A DNA stretch of 64,000 nucleotides, from NCBI GenBank assembly GCA_963720735.1, contig CAVRGL010000010.1, positions 310,001 to 374,000 of the forward strand, written 5' to 3'. How positions within the stretch are numbered: position 1 is the stretch's first letter; the number at the start of each line of letters is the position of its first letter. The translations under genes and the position numbers were made by a program. Shown piece by piece: positions 8,668 through 16,281 of the stretch. Below the pieces are notes generated by a model. That model had not been told where the DNA came from, made no database searches, and worked only from the letters and a program-made list of their open reading frames with translations. This DNA is from JBBRHQ01 sp963720735. GTDB taxonomy: Bacteria > Actinomycetota > Thermoleophilia > Solirubrobacterales > 70-9.

Positions 8668-9738
8668 TCAGCCGGCGAGGGCGCGCAGGTGATCTCGAAA
8701 GCCGACCCCGAAGCCGGTCGGGGTGCCGCCGAAGTCCTTGATCAGCGAGGGCCCGCCACGGCAGGTCCAGCTGCCCGGCGCGGTCGCGTTCCAGGTCCAA
8801 CCCAGATACGAGATCCGGTGCCTGTCGGCCCAGGGCATGAAGCGATCGATGTAGCGGTGGCGGCAGTCGGTCTCGCCCAGCTCGCCGACCACCACGGGCA
8901 CCCGGCGCGCCGTCCGCGCCATCGCCCGGCGGCAGCGCCGCCCGCACGGGGCGAGGGTGCCGTAGTTGTGCTCCGAGGCGACGAGCTGATGCAGCGGATC
9001 ATGCGGCCTGTGGGAGAGCCATCCCCCCAGGCTGCGCGCCCAGTCGAGCCCGCCTAGCATCAGCGGCTGGCGGGCGCCGGTGGAGCGAACCGCGTCGACC
9101 AGGTCCTGCATCCCGGCGGCCTCATAGGAGGCGACCGGGCCGTGCTCCTGCTCATACGCGGGCACCCTGCAGCCGTGAAGCCAGCACGACCAGCTGACGT
9201 AGTGCGGCTCGTTGTAGAGGTCGAAGAGCAAGCGGTGGTCGTGCTTGAAGTAGGACGCGACGGAGCGCCAGAAGTCCGGCGCGTGGTCGGCGTCGGGCAT
9301 CCGCAGGATCTGGTTGGCGATGTGGTGGCCGGCGCCGGCCAGGTGCATGTCGAGGACGACGAAGAGCCCGAGGCGGTGAAGGCGCTTCACGTATCGCCGG
9401 ATCACCCGGCGATACCTGCGGCCGCTGAGCGCCGGCTTCACCCCGTTGATCCCGAGCCAGCAGTCCTCGTTCAGCGGCAGCCGGACCGCGTTTATGTGCC
9501 AGCTCTTCATCACCCTGATGCTCGCCAGGTCGCTGGGCCCGTCGAAGAACCCGTACCCCTGGAAACAGGCGTACTCGGTCCCTGAGCGATTCAGGCCGAG
9601 CAGCCTGACGGTGTGGTCCCTGCGCTTCCCGGCGACCAGGTGGTTGCCGCGCACCCTGATCCCGGCCACTGCCGAGCTGCAGCAGAGCAGGGCGAGCAGC
9701 GCGGCGACCGCAACGCCGTAACTCCGGGAGGCTCGCAT
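8668..9738 (-). CDS. Secreted glycoside hydrolase family 5 (cellulase-like)
   Basis: A 356-residue protein with a Sec signal (SYGVAVAALLALLCC) and a GH5 TIM barrel. FDLYNEPH places the acid/base Glu near residue 177, and VVVGELGETDC the nucleophile Glu near 286. NAVRLPLNEDCW on an early strand and SEHNYG fit the clan GH-A active site. Extra cysteines suggest disulfides in an exported enzyme. Substrate (beta-1,4-glucan, mannan or other) cannot be assigned. Its stop lies about 50 bp before the TMEM175 start on the same strand. Confidence 0.87.
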   Translation of the reverse strand: MRASRSYGVAVAALLALLCCSSAVAGIRVRGNHLVAGKRRDHTVRLLGLNRSGTEYACFQGYGFFDGPSDLASIRVMKSWHINAVRLPLNEDCWLGINGVKPALSGRRYRRVIRRYVKRLHRLGLFVVLDMHLAGAGHHIANQILRMPDADHAPDFWRSVASYFKHDHRLLFDLYNEPHYVSWSCWLHGCRVPAYEQEHGPVASYEAAGMQDLVDAVRSTGARQPLMLGGLDWARSLGGWLSHRPHDPLHQLVASEHNYGTLAPCGRRCRRAMARTARRVPVVVGELGETDCRHRYIDRFMPWADRHRISYLGWTWNATAPGSWTCRGGPSLIKDFGGTPTGFGVGFRDHLRALAG

Positions 9739-9764
9739 CCGGACGCCTACAATGCCAGCGCTCG

Positions 9765-9837
9765 GCCGACGTAGCTCAGCTGGTAGAGCACTTCACTCGT
9801 AATGAAGGGGTCCCCGGTTCGAGTCCGGGCGTCGGCT
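9765..9837 (+). tRNA. tRNA-Thr(CGT)
   Basis: A full cloverleaf. Acceptor stem GCCGACG pairs with CGTCGGC, D-stem GCTC/GAGC, anticodon stem CTTCA/TGAAG enclosing CTCGTAA (anticodon CGT, reading ACG), and T-arm CCCGG-TTCGAGT-CCGGG. The discriminator is T and CCA is not encoded. It lies between divergent reading frames with no other RNA genes nearby. An antisense open frame over it encodes the familiar spurious RRPDSNRGPLHYE peptide and should not be annotated. Confidence 0.97.
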
Positions 9838-9880
9838 CTGAACTTGGTTCACGATGGCGCGGGCGCATGGCCCCACTCCG

Positions 9881-10249
9881 CTACGTGTGAATCGTCTTGC
9901 TCGATCCCCGCTTGCATCCACCGGTTGGCCCGGTGCGTGCGTAGAACCTCCCGGATATCTGCCCCGAATTCCCCGTGTCCCACCGGCCCTGGTTGTCGCT
10001 GGTATCCGTATAGAGCTTCTTGTCGGTGCTCGGGCTCTGGGCCCTCCCATGCTGCTTATAGACCCTCACCGTGCGGTTCTTGACGCACTTGGCCTTCGGG
10101 CTCTTGACCTTGCCCTCGAACCCGTCGCCGTTGTAGCTGATCGTGACCGTCGTCTTAGCCGCGCTGCGCGCACCCGCCACGCCCGTCAGGGCGACGGCGC
10201 CGCAGATGGTGATCAGGCCAATCGCTGCAAGTGTCTTGGTTCTCATCAT
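9881..10249 (-). CDS. Small secreted protein, unknown function
   Basis: About 122 residues. A clear Sec signal (TLAAIGLITICGAVALTGVAGA) is followed by a basic beta-rich domain with two cysteines (KAKCVKNRTVRVYK and GGCKRG). The pattern resembles small extracellular beta-sandwich proteins with a regulatory-domain-like fold, but no family is certain. The start is ATG 10249 or the adjacent ATG 10246, preceded by AGGAAGAGAGGG; the longer GTG start would place this ribosome site inside the gene. Confidence 0.65.
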   Translation of the reverse strand: MMRTKTLAAIGLITICGAVALTGVAGARSAAKTTVTISYNGDGFEGKVKSPKAKCVKNRTVRVYKQHGRAQSPSTDKKLYTDTSDNQGRWDTGNSGQISGRFYARTGPTGGCKRGSSKTIHT

Positions 10250-10422
10250 CCCTCTCTTCCTAGCTGCCCGCACACCCTACCGGTCGGTCACGCGGCGAAC
10301 AAACGACCGGGTACTGAGCCGCAGGCAAGCGCCGCGGTGATTCGGCCACGGGATCGGATCGAGGAGTTGCCGTCGAGGTAGGTCCGCCCCGCGATGGCGA
10401 CTACCATGACCGTGATCCGGAG

Positions 10423-10878
10423 ATGTCGGTAGTACGCCGCCAAGCGCTGATCAACGCGCCGCCCAGCACGATCTGGGATCTGGTCGGTGACCCCAACCAG
10501 CACCCGCAGTGGTGGCCGCGGGTGGTCGAGGTCCGCGGCGAGCGATTCGAGGAGGGCGACAACTACGCCCAGGTCACCAAGGAGCCGAACGGCAGGATCG
10601 AGACGACGATGCGGGTGGAGCGCCTCGAGAACCTGCGCGAGATCTCGATGCGCTGCACGAACACCGGCACCTACACCCGCTGGCTGCTGACCGAGGCTCA
10701 GGGCGACACCTTCATCGACGTCGAGTTCGGGATGGACCCGATCGGGGTCCGCTACAAGATCATGGACGCGACGATCGCCAAGCTGTATTTCCGACGCTGG
10801 CTGGAGCAGTCGCTGACGGCCCTGGAGGAGGCCGCGGTGGCGGCGGACGCCGACTCTGAGGTCAAGCCTCGTCGTTGA
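10423..10878 (+). CDS. SRPBCC-family (START-like) protein
   Basis: A 151-residue polyketide-cyclase/dehydrase-like helix-grip protein: ALINAPPSTIWDLVGDPNQH at the N-terminus is the classic SRPBCC opening, followed by beta strands and a C-terminal amphipathic helix (RWLEQSLTALEEAA). These proteins bind hydrophobic ligands in a deep cavity; the ligand is unknown. The 3' end overlaps the convergent response regulator by 17 bp. Confidence 0.8.
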   Translation: MSVVRRQALINAPPSTIWDLVGDPNQHPQWWPRVVEVRGERFEEGDNYAQVTKEPNGRIETTMRVERLENLREISMRCTNTGTYTRWLLTEAQGDTFIDVEFGMDPIGVRYKIMDATIAKLYFRRWLEQSLTALEEAAVAADADSEVKPRR

Positions 10879-11566
10879 ACTTGTAGCCGACCCCGCGCAC
10901 GGTGACCACCAGCTCGGGTCGCTGCGCGTCGCGCTCGACCTTCTGCCGCAGGTTGGAGATGTGGACGTCGCAGGCGCGCTCGTCCCCGTCGAACTCGGTC
11001 TGCCACAGCTCCTCCATGATCTGCGGCCGCCGGAAGACCTCTCCGGGGCGGGCGGCGAGCAGGCGCAGCAACTGGAACTCCGAGCGGGTCAGGTTGACCT
11101 GCTCGCCGCGCACAGTCACCAGGTGGCGGGCGAGGTCGATCGAGACCGGACCGGCCTCGATCCGGCTTTCCTGGGCGTCCGGGGAGCGGTCAAGCTCCTG
11201 ACGGCGTAGCTGGGCACGGACCCGGCCGAGCAGCTCGCGCACCGAGAACGGTTTGGTCACGTAGTCGTCGGCGCCGACCTCGAGGCCGACCACCTTGTCG
11301 ATCTCGGCGTCCTTCGCGGTGAGGATGATGATCGGCACCGGGCTGCGGGCCCGGACGTCGCGGCAGATGTCGAGGCCGGAGGGGCCCGGCATCATGATGT
11401 CGAGGATCAGCAGGTCGAAGGGCATGCCGTCGGCGCCGATCTTCTCCATCGCGTCGTTTCCGTCCACGGCGCCGGTCACCTCGAAGCCCTCCTGGTTGAG
11501 CGCGTAGCCGACCGAGTCGCGCACCGAGGGCTCATCGTCGGCGATCAGGATTCGCCCGCTGCTCAT
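10862..11566 (-). CDS. OmpR/PhoB-family response regulator
   Basis: A 234-residue transcription factor. The receiver domain has the acidic pair DDEPS, phosphoacceptor Asp in LLILDIMMPG, Thr of ILTAKD and Lys of VTKPFSVREL. The C-terminal winged helix ends in DVHISNLRQKVERD and VRGVGYKFN. It is transcribed with the histidine kinase 19 bp upstream, which should be its partner. The target genes are not evident. Confidence 0.93.
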   Translation of the reverse strand: MSSGRILIADDEPSVRDSVGYALNQEGFEVTGAVDGNDAMEKIGADGMPFDLLILDIMMPGPSGLDICRDVRARSPVPIIILTAKDAEIDKVVGLEVGADDYVTKPFSVRELLGRVRAQLRRQELDRSPDAQESRIEAGPVSIDLARHLVTVRGEQVNLTRSEFQLLRLLAARPGEVFRRPQIMEELWQTEFDGDERACDVHISNLRQKVERDAQRPELVVTVRGVGYKFNDEA

Positions 11567-11585
11567 CGGGGTGGCTCCGGGCCGC

Positions 11586-13319
11586 TCATGCGACCGGGGT
11601 CGGGCTGGGTTGCGCGACGGGGAGCCGCACCCAGAAGGTGCTGCCCTCGCCCTCGATCGAGGCTGCCCCGATTCGCCCGCCCATCACGCTGACCATCCGG
11701 CGGGCGATCGCCAGGCCGAGGCCGAAGCCCTCCTGGCGGCGTGACTCCGAGCGCCTGTAGAAGCGCTCGAAGACCCGCTCGATCTCGGCGGCGGGAATCC
11801 CGGTACCGGTGTCCGTCACTTCCAATACGACCTCCGTCTCGCCGTCGCGGCGGCCGCGAACGGTAACGGTGCCGGGGGTGGGCGTGTTCTTGTAGGCGTT
11901 GGTGAGCAGGCCGATCAGCACCTGCCGGAGCAGCGTCGGGTCGCCCTTGGCGGCGAGGTCCGGCTCGATCTCGAGGTTGAGCTCGATCCCCGGTGGGGCC
12001 TCGACCGCGGCGGCCACGTCGATCGCCGCGGCCTCGACGTCGACGACGTCCTCCTCGCCCGCGCCCAGCGCCTCTACCCGCGCCAGGGTGAGCAGCGACT
12101 CGGTGAGGCGGCTCATCCGCTCGGCGTCCTGCGCGAGCCGCTCGAGGAAGTGCTCGCGCGCCTCGGGGTCATCCTTCGCCCCGGTCTGCAGGACCTCGAT
12201 CGCGCCCGAGATGCCGGCCAGGGGGTTGCGCAGCTCGTGGGCGGCGTTGGAGACGAAGTCGCGCTCGGCGAACTCGCGGCGCATCTCGTCGGTGCGGTCG
12301 CGGACCACCGCGAGGACGGCCCCCTCCTCGGGAAGGTCGCGGGCCTGGATCGCGTAGGCGCGATCGCCGATCCGGAGCGCCGGATGGGCCGAGAAGCCGA
12401 CCGCGGAGGCGCGACGCAGCTGCGGGATCATCGCCGCCGGGGCGTGCCCGTCGGAGTCGACGAGGCGTGCCGCGGCGCTGTTCGAGAAGCGGATCGCGCC
12501 GTCGTCGTCGACCACCATCACCGCGTCGGTCAGCCCGTCGAAGATCGCGGTCAGCTTGTCGCGGTCCGCGGTCAGCACCCCGAAGCTCTCCTCGAGCGAG
12601 GCCCGCATCGAGTCCAGCGCCCGGGCCAGGTCGCCGATCTCGTCGCGCCCCGAGGTGTCGAGGGAGACGTCGAAGGAGCCGGCCGCCATCTCCTCCGCCC
12701 CCGATGCAAGGCGCTTCACCCTGCGGGCGATCACGGTGGCGACGAGAAAACCGGAGAGGACGCCGACGAGGACGGCGATCCCCAGGGCCCGCAGGCTGTC
12801 GCTGCGCAGGTGGGTGATCGCGCTGGAGAGCACCTGGGAGCGCGAAGATCTGCCCAGCAGGGCCCCGGTTATCCCCTTGCTCCCGAACACCGGGACGGCG
12901 ACCACCGAGACCTCCCCGCCCGGCACGGTCCCGGTGTAGCGCCCGCGGTCGAGCGCCATCGCGACGGCGTTGCGGCGGGCCGAGATCCCCGCCAGGGCCG
13001 ACCCCGGCGGCTTCGGCGCGACCAGCTTGCCCGAGCGGTCGAAGTACCAGGCCTGGAACCCGCCGCCCTTGGCGCCGGCGATCACGTCGGCGACGTTCCC
13101 GTGCGCCTCGCCGACGCTGTCCGCGACCGTGATCGTCCGACCCACAGCCAGTTCCGTCGCTCTATTCGAGATCGTCGTCTCGCTGGAATCGCTGACCAGC
13201 AGGTAGACGAGGGTGGCGGTGATCAGGCCGACCAGCGCGAAAGCGCCGGCGAGCCAGAGGCGCATCCCGATTTGGGGTGGCCCGTCGCGGCGCGATCTGA
13301 TCCGTAGCCGTCGCAGCAT
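11586..13319 (-). CDS. Membrane sensor histidine kinase (HAMP-PAS-HisKA-HATPase)
   Basis: 577 residues: TM1 near 20-43, an extracytoplasmic sensor of about 130 residues, TM2 near 178-197, HAMP, a PAS domain at about 250-345 (DGLTDAVMVVDDDGAIRFSN), then HisKA with the phospho-His in SNAAHELRNPLAG (His361). HATPase boxes are NAYKNTP (N), DTGTGIP (G1), FERFYR (F) and GFGLGLAI (G2). The architecture resembles PhoR/VicK-type kinases. Operon with the response regulator downstream; divergent from a glycosyltransferase gene. Confidence 0.93.
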   Translation of the reverse strand: MLRRLRIRSRRDGPPQIGMRLWLAGAFALVGLITATLVYLLVSDSSETTISNRATELAVGRTITVADSVGEAHGNVADVIAGAKGGGFQAWYFDRSGKLVAPKPPGSALAGISARRNAVAMALDRGRYTGTVPGGEVSVVAVPVFGSKGITGALLGRSSRSQVLSSAITHLRSDSLRALGIAVLVGVLSGFLVATVIARRVKRLASGAEEMAAGSFDVSLDTSGRDEIGDLARALDSMRASLEESFGVLTADRDKLTAIFDGLTDAVMVVDDDGAIRFSNSAAARLVDSDGHAPAAMIPQLRRASAVGFSAHPALRIGDRAYAIQARDLPEEGAVLAVVRDRTDEMRREFAERDFVSNAAHELRNPLAGISGAIEVLQTGAKDDPEAREHFLERLAQDAERMSRLTESLLTLARVEALGAGEEDVVDVEAAAIDVAAAVEAPPGIELNLEIEPDLAAKGDPTLLRQVLIGLLTNAYKNTPTPGTVTVRGRRDGETEVVLEVTDTGTGIPAAEIERVFERFYRRSESRRQEGFGLGLAIARRMVSVMGGRIGAASIEGEGSTFWVRLPVAQPSPTPVA

Positions 13320-13400
13320 TAGTTGTTCCTAACACAAAGCTAACCGAGTGACGGGCGAGGCCGTGCCGACCGGGATCTCCCTTCGTGGCAGAATCGGTTG

Positions 13401-14129
13401 GTGCGAACGCTCGTCTTCATCCCGGCGCTGAACGAGGAGAGCTCTATCGCGATCGTCGTCGCCGGGGTCCACAGCAGCCTCCCCGACGCCGACGTCCTCG
13501 TGATCGACGACGGCTCCGAGGACGCCACCGCCGAGCTCGCCCGCGAGGCCGGGGCGATCGTCGCACCGCTGCCCTTCAACCAGGGACTCGGGGCGGCGCT
13601 TCAGACCGGCTACCTGTACGCCCTGCGCAACGGCTATGACTTCTGCGCCCACCTCGACGCCGACGGCCAGCACCCGGCGGTCGAGGTGGTGCGGCTGCTC
13701 GAGGAGGTCACCAAAGACCGGGCCGACCTGGTGATCGGCTCCCGCTACAGCGATCCCTCGGCGGCGCGCAGCGAGGACTACCGTCCGACGATCACCCGGC
13801 GGGTCGGCTCGAACGTCTTCCGCTTCTTCCTCAGCGCCGCGACCAGACAGCGATTCACCGACACGACCAGCGGCATGCGAGCCGCCAACCGGCGGGTGAT
13901 GGCGCTGTTCGGGGAGCGCTACTCGCCGGACTTCGCGGAGATCGAGTCGCTGCAGCTCGCGGTCCGCCAGGGGCTGCGGGTCGAGGAGCTCCCGGTGCGG
14001 ATGCTGCCCCGGGCGCGGGGTAGCTCCTTCCTCACGCCTCTGCGCTCCGCCTTCTTCATCTTCAAGGGCCTGATCGTCCTCGCCGTCGGTCAGTTCCGGC
14101 CCAAGAGCCCCGGGTACGGAGACCGATGA
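13401..14129 (+). CDS. Glycosyltransferase family 2
   Basis: A GT-A fold transferase of about 242 residues: FIPALNEESSI for nucleotide-sugar binding, VLVIDDGSED, and the metal-binding DLDADGQHP-like motif (here HLDADGQHP). The C-terminal part with a hydrophobic segment (LRSAFFIFKGLIVLAVG) resembles polyprenyl-phosphate glycosyltransferases. GTG 13401 is preferred over the adjacent TTG 13398. The stop overlaps the DUF2304 start (ATGA), a pairing seen in many bacteria that suggests joint action on a lipid-linked sugar. Confidence 0.88.
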   Translation: MRTLVFIPALNEESSIAIVVAGVHSSLPDADVLVIDDGSEDATAELAREAGAIVAPLPFNQGLGAALQTGYLYALRNGYDFCAHLDADGQHPAVEVVRLLEEVTKDRADLVIGSRYSDPSAARSEDYRPTITRRVGSNVFRFFLSAATRQRFTDTTSGMRAANRRVMALFGERYSPDFAEIESLQLAVRQGLRVEELPVRMLPRARGSSFLTPLRSAFFIFKGLIVLAVGQFRPKSPGYGDR

Positions 14130-14593
14130 GAGCCTGGCCCGTCGCCGCGAACCCGGTCCACCTGACGCCGCAATCGCGGATCATCGCCGCAGTGATCGCA
14201 ATCGTCTTCATGGCGATGATCCTGGAGATGATCCGCCGCCACCGCCTTCAGGAGCGCTACAGCGTGATCTGGTTCATCGCCGGCCTCGGGATGCTCGCCG
14301 GCGCCGCCTTCCCGGGGCTGCTCGAGGTGGTGGCCGACGTGATGGGAGTGCGCGACACCAACGTCGCCCTCTTCTCGCTGGTGCTGCTGCTTCTGCTCGG
14401 CCTCGCGCTCAACTTCAGCGTGATTGTCTCCCGCCAGTCGGAGCAGATCACCAGGCTGGCCCAGGAGCGGGCGCTGGAGAGCGCCCAGCGAGACGGCCAC
14501 GGGCCGGCCGCCAACGGGAAGGCCGGCGCGACGAGCTCAGGCGGCGGGGGCGAGCAGCGACTCGAGCCTGAAGAAGAGAGCCTCGAGGGCTAG
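14126..14593 (+). CDS. DUF2304 membrane protein
   Basis: A 155-residue protein with three hydrophobic helices (IIAAVIAIVFMAMILEMI, YSVIWFIAGLGMLAG and LFSLVLLLLLGLALNFSVIV) and the conserved RRHRLQERYSVIW segment of DUF2304, followed by a disordered charged tail. The tail overlaps the 3' end of holB by 57 bp on the opposite strand. Coupled to the upstream GT2 gene; probably a membrane partner of that transferase. Confidence 0.82.
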   Translation: MRAWPVAANPVHLTPQSRIIAAVIAIVFMAMILEMIRRHRLQERYSVIWFIAGLGMLAGAAFPGLLEVVADVMGVRDTNVALFSLVLLLLLGLALNFSVIVSRQSEQITRLAQERALESAQRDGHGPAANGKAGATSSGGGGEQRLEPEEESLEG

Positions 14594-15667
14594 CTCCTCG
14601 GAGACGTTCAGGTCGAGCCGGCGGCGGCACTCGCTGACCTGCTCGACCGCCTCGGCGGCCCGGGCGGGATCGAGCCCACGCGCCGATCGGCGCAGCTGGT
14701 CGAGCCGGTCGCGATTGAAGACGACTCCCTCGGCGCCCGCACCGACCGCGACCAGGTCGCGAAGCCAGCCGGCGCATAGCTCGAGGCCGAGATCGAGCAC
14801 CTCGGTGCGGCGCCTGCGGCCCGAGCGGCGCGCCTCCTCGGCCGCCTCCCTGGGCGAGCGGCGGACGCCATGCTCCTTCTCTGCCTCGAGCGCCTCCCGG
14901 GTAGCCGTCTCGGCCTCCTCCCCGGCCGCCTCGGCGGAGGCGAGCAGCGCACTCCAAGGCGCCGAGCCGACGGTCCCGGCCAGCGCTGCGGCGGCGCAGG
15001 ACTCGGCATCGGAGCGGATCACGGCACCGGGCTCGGACAGCAGGAAGCGCGCCCGCTCGATGTCACCGGCGGCCAGGTTGGCCGCGGCAGCCACCCGCTC
15101 GGGCTCCGCGATGCCCTCCAGCGCACTCGCGATAGCCGCCGCGGGGAGGGGGGCGAAGCGGACCTGCTGGCAGCGTGAGGAGATCGTCTCCAGCAGCGAC
15201 TCGAGCTCGGCGCTGAGCAGGATCAGGTGAGCATGCGGGGGCGGCTCCTCGAGCGTCTTCAGCAGGGCGTTCTGGCTCTCGTCGCGCATCTCCTCGGCGG
15301 CCTCGATCACGAACACCCTCCGGGTCCCCTCGAACGGCCGCAGGGCGACGGCGCGGATCACCTGCTCGCGGACGTCCTCGACCAGGTGCTGCGTCCCTCG
15401 CGGTGCCAACCAGGTGAGATCGGGGTGGGGCGAGGGGTCCTGCAGTGCCCTGCGCCTCGCTTCGCCGGGGTCCTCGGAGCCGCTCGCGAGGATCTCGGCC
15501 GCGAAGGCCCGTGCCGCCGCCGCCTTGCCGGAGCCCCGAGGCCCCCGGAAGAGGTAGGCGTGCGAGGGGCCCGCCGCGAGCGCCGCGGCGAGGGTCAGCC
15601 GGGCCCGCGGCTGGTGCTCGGTGGCTCGGCTCAGCGTCTCGGGGACGGGGTCGGCGGAGGCACTCAT
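14537..15667 (-). CDS. holB: DNA polymerase III subunit delta'
   Basis: A 376-residue clamp-loader subunit of the AAA+ fold. SHAYLFRGPRGSGKAAAARA is the P-loop region; EMRDESQNALLKTLEEPP and LLETISSRCQQVRF (sensor-1 region with the SRC motif) are hallmarks of delta'. The C-terminal helical domain is Ala/Glu-rich and variable. The start at 15667 is fixed by an ATGA overlap with the tmk stop; the longer open frame upstream is out-of-frame tmk. The order topA-tmk-holB places it in a replication/nucleotide operon. Confidence 0.9.
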   Translation of the reverse strand: MSASADPVPETLSRATEHQPRARLTLAAALAAGPSHAYLFRGPRGSGKAAAARAFAAEILASGSEDPGEARRRALQDPSPHPDLTWLAPRGTQHLVEDVREQVIRAVALRPFEGTRRVFVIEAAEEMRDESQNALLKTLEEPPPHAHLILLSAELESLLETISSRCQQVRFAPLPAAAIASALEGIAEPERVAAAANLAAGDIERARFLLSEPGAVIRSDAESCAAAALAGTVGSAPWSALLASAEAAGEEAETATREALEAEKEHGVRRSPREAAEEARRSGRRRRTEVLDLGLELCAGWLRDLVAVGAGAEGVVFNRDRLDQLRRSARGLDPARAAEAVEQVSECRRRLDLNVSEELALEALFFRLESLLAPAA

Positions 15668-16269
15668 CCTCCCGCCACCTCCTCCCTTCTGGAGCGCACC
15701 GCCTCCATCACCCGGGCGTGGACCTCCTCGACGCTCCCGGTCCCGTCGACCACCGCGAAGCGGTCGGCGGCGACGGCGGCGATCTCCTCGAAGGCCTCGG
15801 CCACCTCGCGCTGGAAGTCGATCCCCTCGGCCTCGAAGCGGTCCTCGCCCTTGACGCGGGAGAGGCCCGCCTCGGGGTCGAGCCGGATCAGCACCGCGAG
15901 GTCGGGCCACAGCCCCTCGGTCGCGGTGTCGCAGAGCCCAATCACCAGGCCCGCGCCGAGCCCCCGTGCCGCTCCCTGATAGGCGACGCTCGAGTCGGAG
16001 AAGCGGTCGGAGACGACGTCGTGGCCGCTCTCCAGTGCCGGGCAGATGACCCGGTTGACGAGGTCCGCGCGGGCTGCGCAGAACAGCAGCAGCTCCGCCA
16101 TCGGATCGAGCTCGAGCGAGGGGTCGGCGAGCAGCTCGCGGATCCGCTCGGCCGCCTCGGTCCCTCCGGGCTCGCGGATCAGCACCGTCTCCGGCCCGAG
16201 CGCCTCGGCAAGCAGCCGTGCCTGGGTGCTCTTGCCTGAGCCGTCGATCCCCTCGAGCGAAACGAACAC
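15664..16269 (-). CDS. tmk: Thymidylate kinase
   Basis: A 201-residue dTMP kinase: P-loop SLEGIDGSGKSTQ at residues 4-16, REPGGTEAAERIR with the dTMP-binding Arg, DRFSDSSVAYQG (DR motif), and a LID segment near EDRFEAEG. Converts dTMP to dTDP for DNA synthesis. Starts 12 bp after topA and overlaps holB by 4 bp, so all three are probably co-transcribed. Confidence 0.95.
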   Translation of the reverse strand: MFVSLEGIDGSGKSTQARLLAEALGPETVLIREPGGTEAAERIRELLADPSLELDPMAELLLFCAARADLVNRVICPALESGHDVVSDRFSDSSVAYQGAARGLGAGLVIGLCDTATEGLWPDLAVLIRLDPEAGLSRVKGEDRFEAEGIDFQREVAEAFEEIAAVAADRFAVVDGTGSVEEVHARVMEAVRSRREEVAGG

Positions 16270-16281
16270 CCGGGCGGCAGC

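Noticed and set aside
9793..10050. Minus-strand frame ending RRPDSNRGPLHYE
   Set aside because: It is the antisense translation of the tRNA-Thr gene, a known source of spurious protein annotations.
10274..10422. Possible regulatory RNA between the small secreted protein and SRPBCC genes
   Set aside because: No conserved aptamer blocks or strong hairpins seen in about 150 bp.
12150..13307. A 385-codon plus-strand open frame
   Set aside because: Antisense to the histidine kinase; Arg/Gly/Asp-rich shadow.
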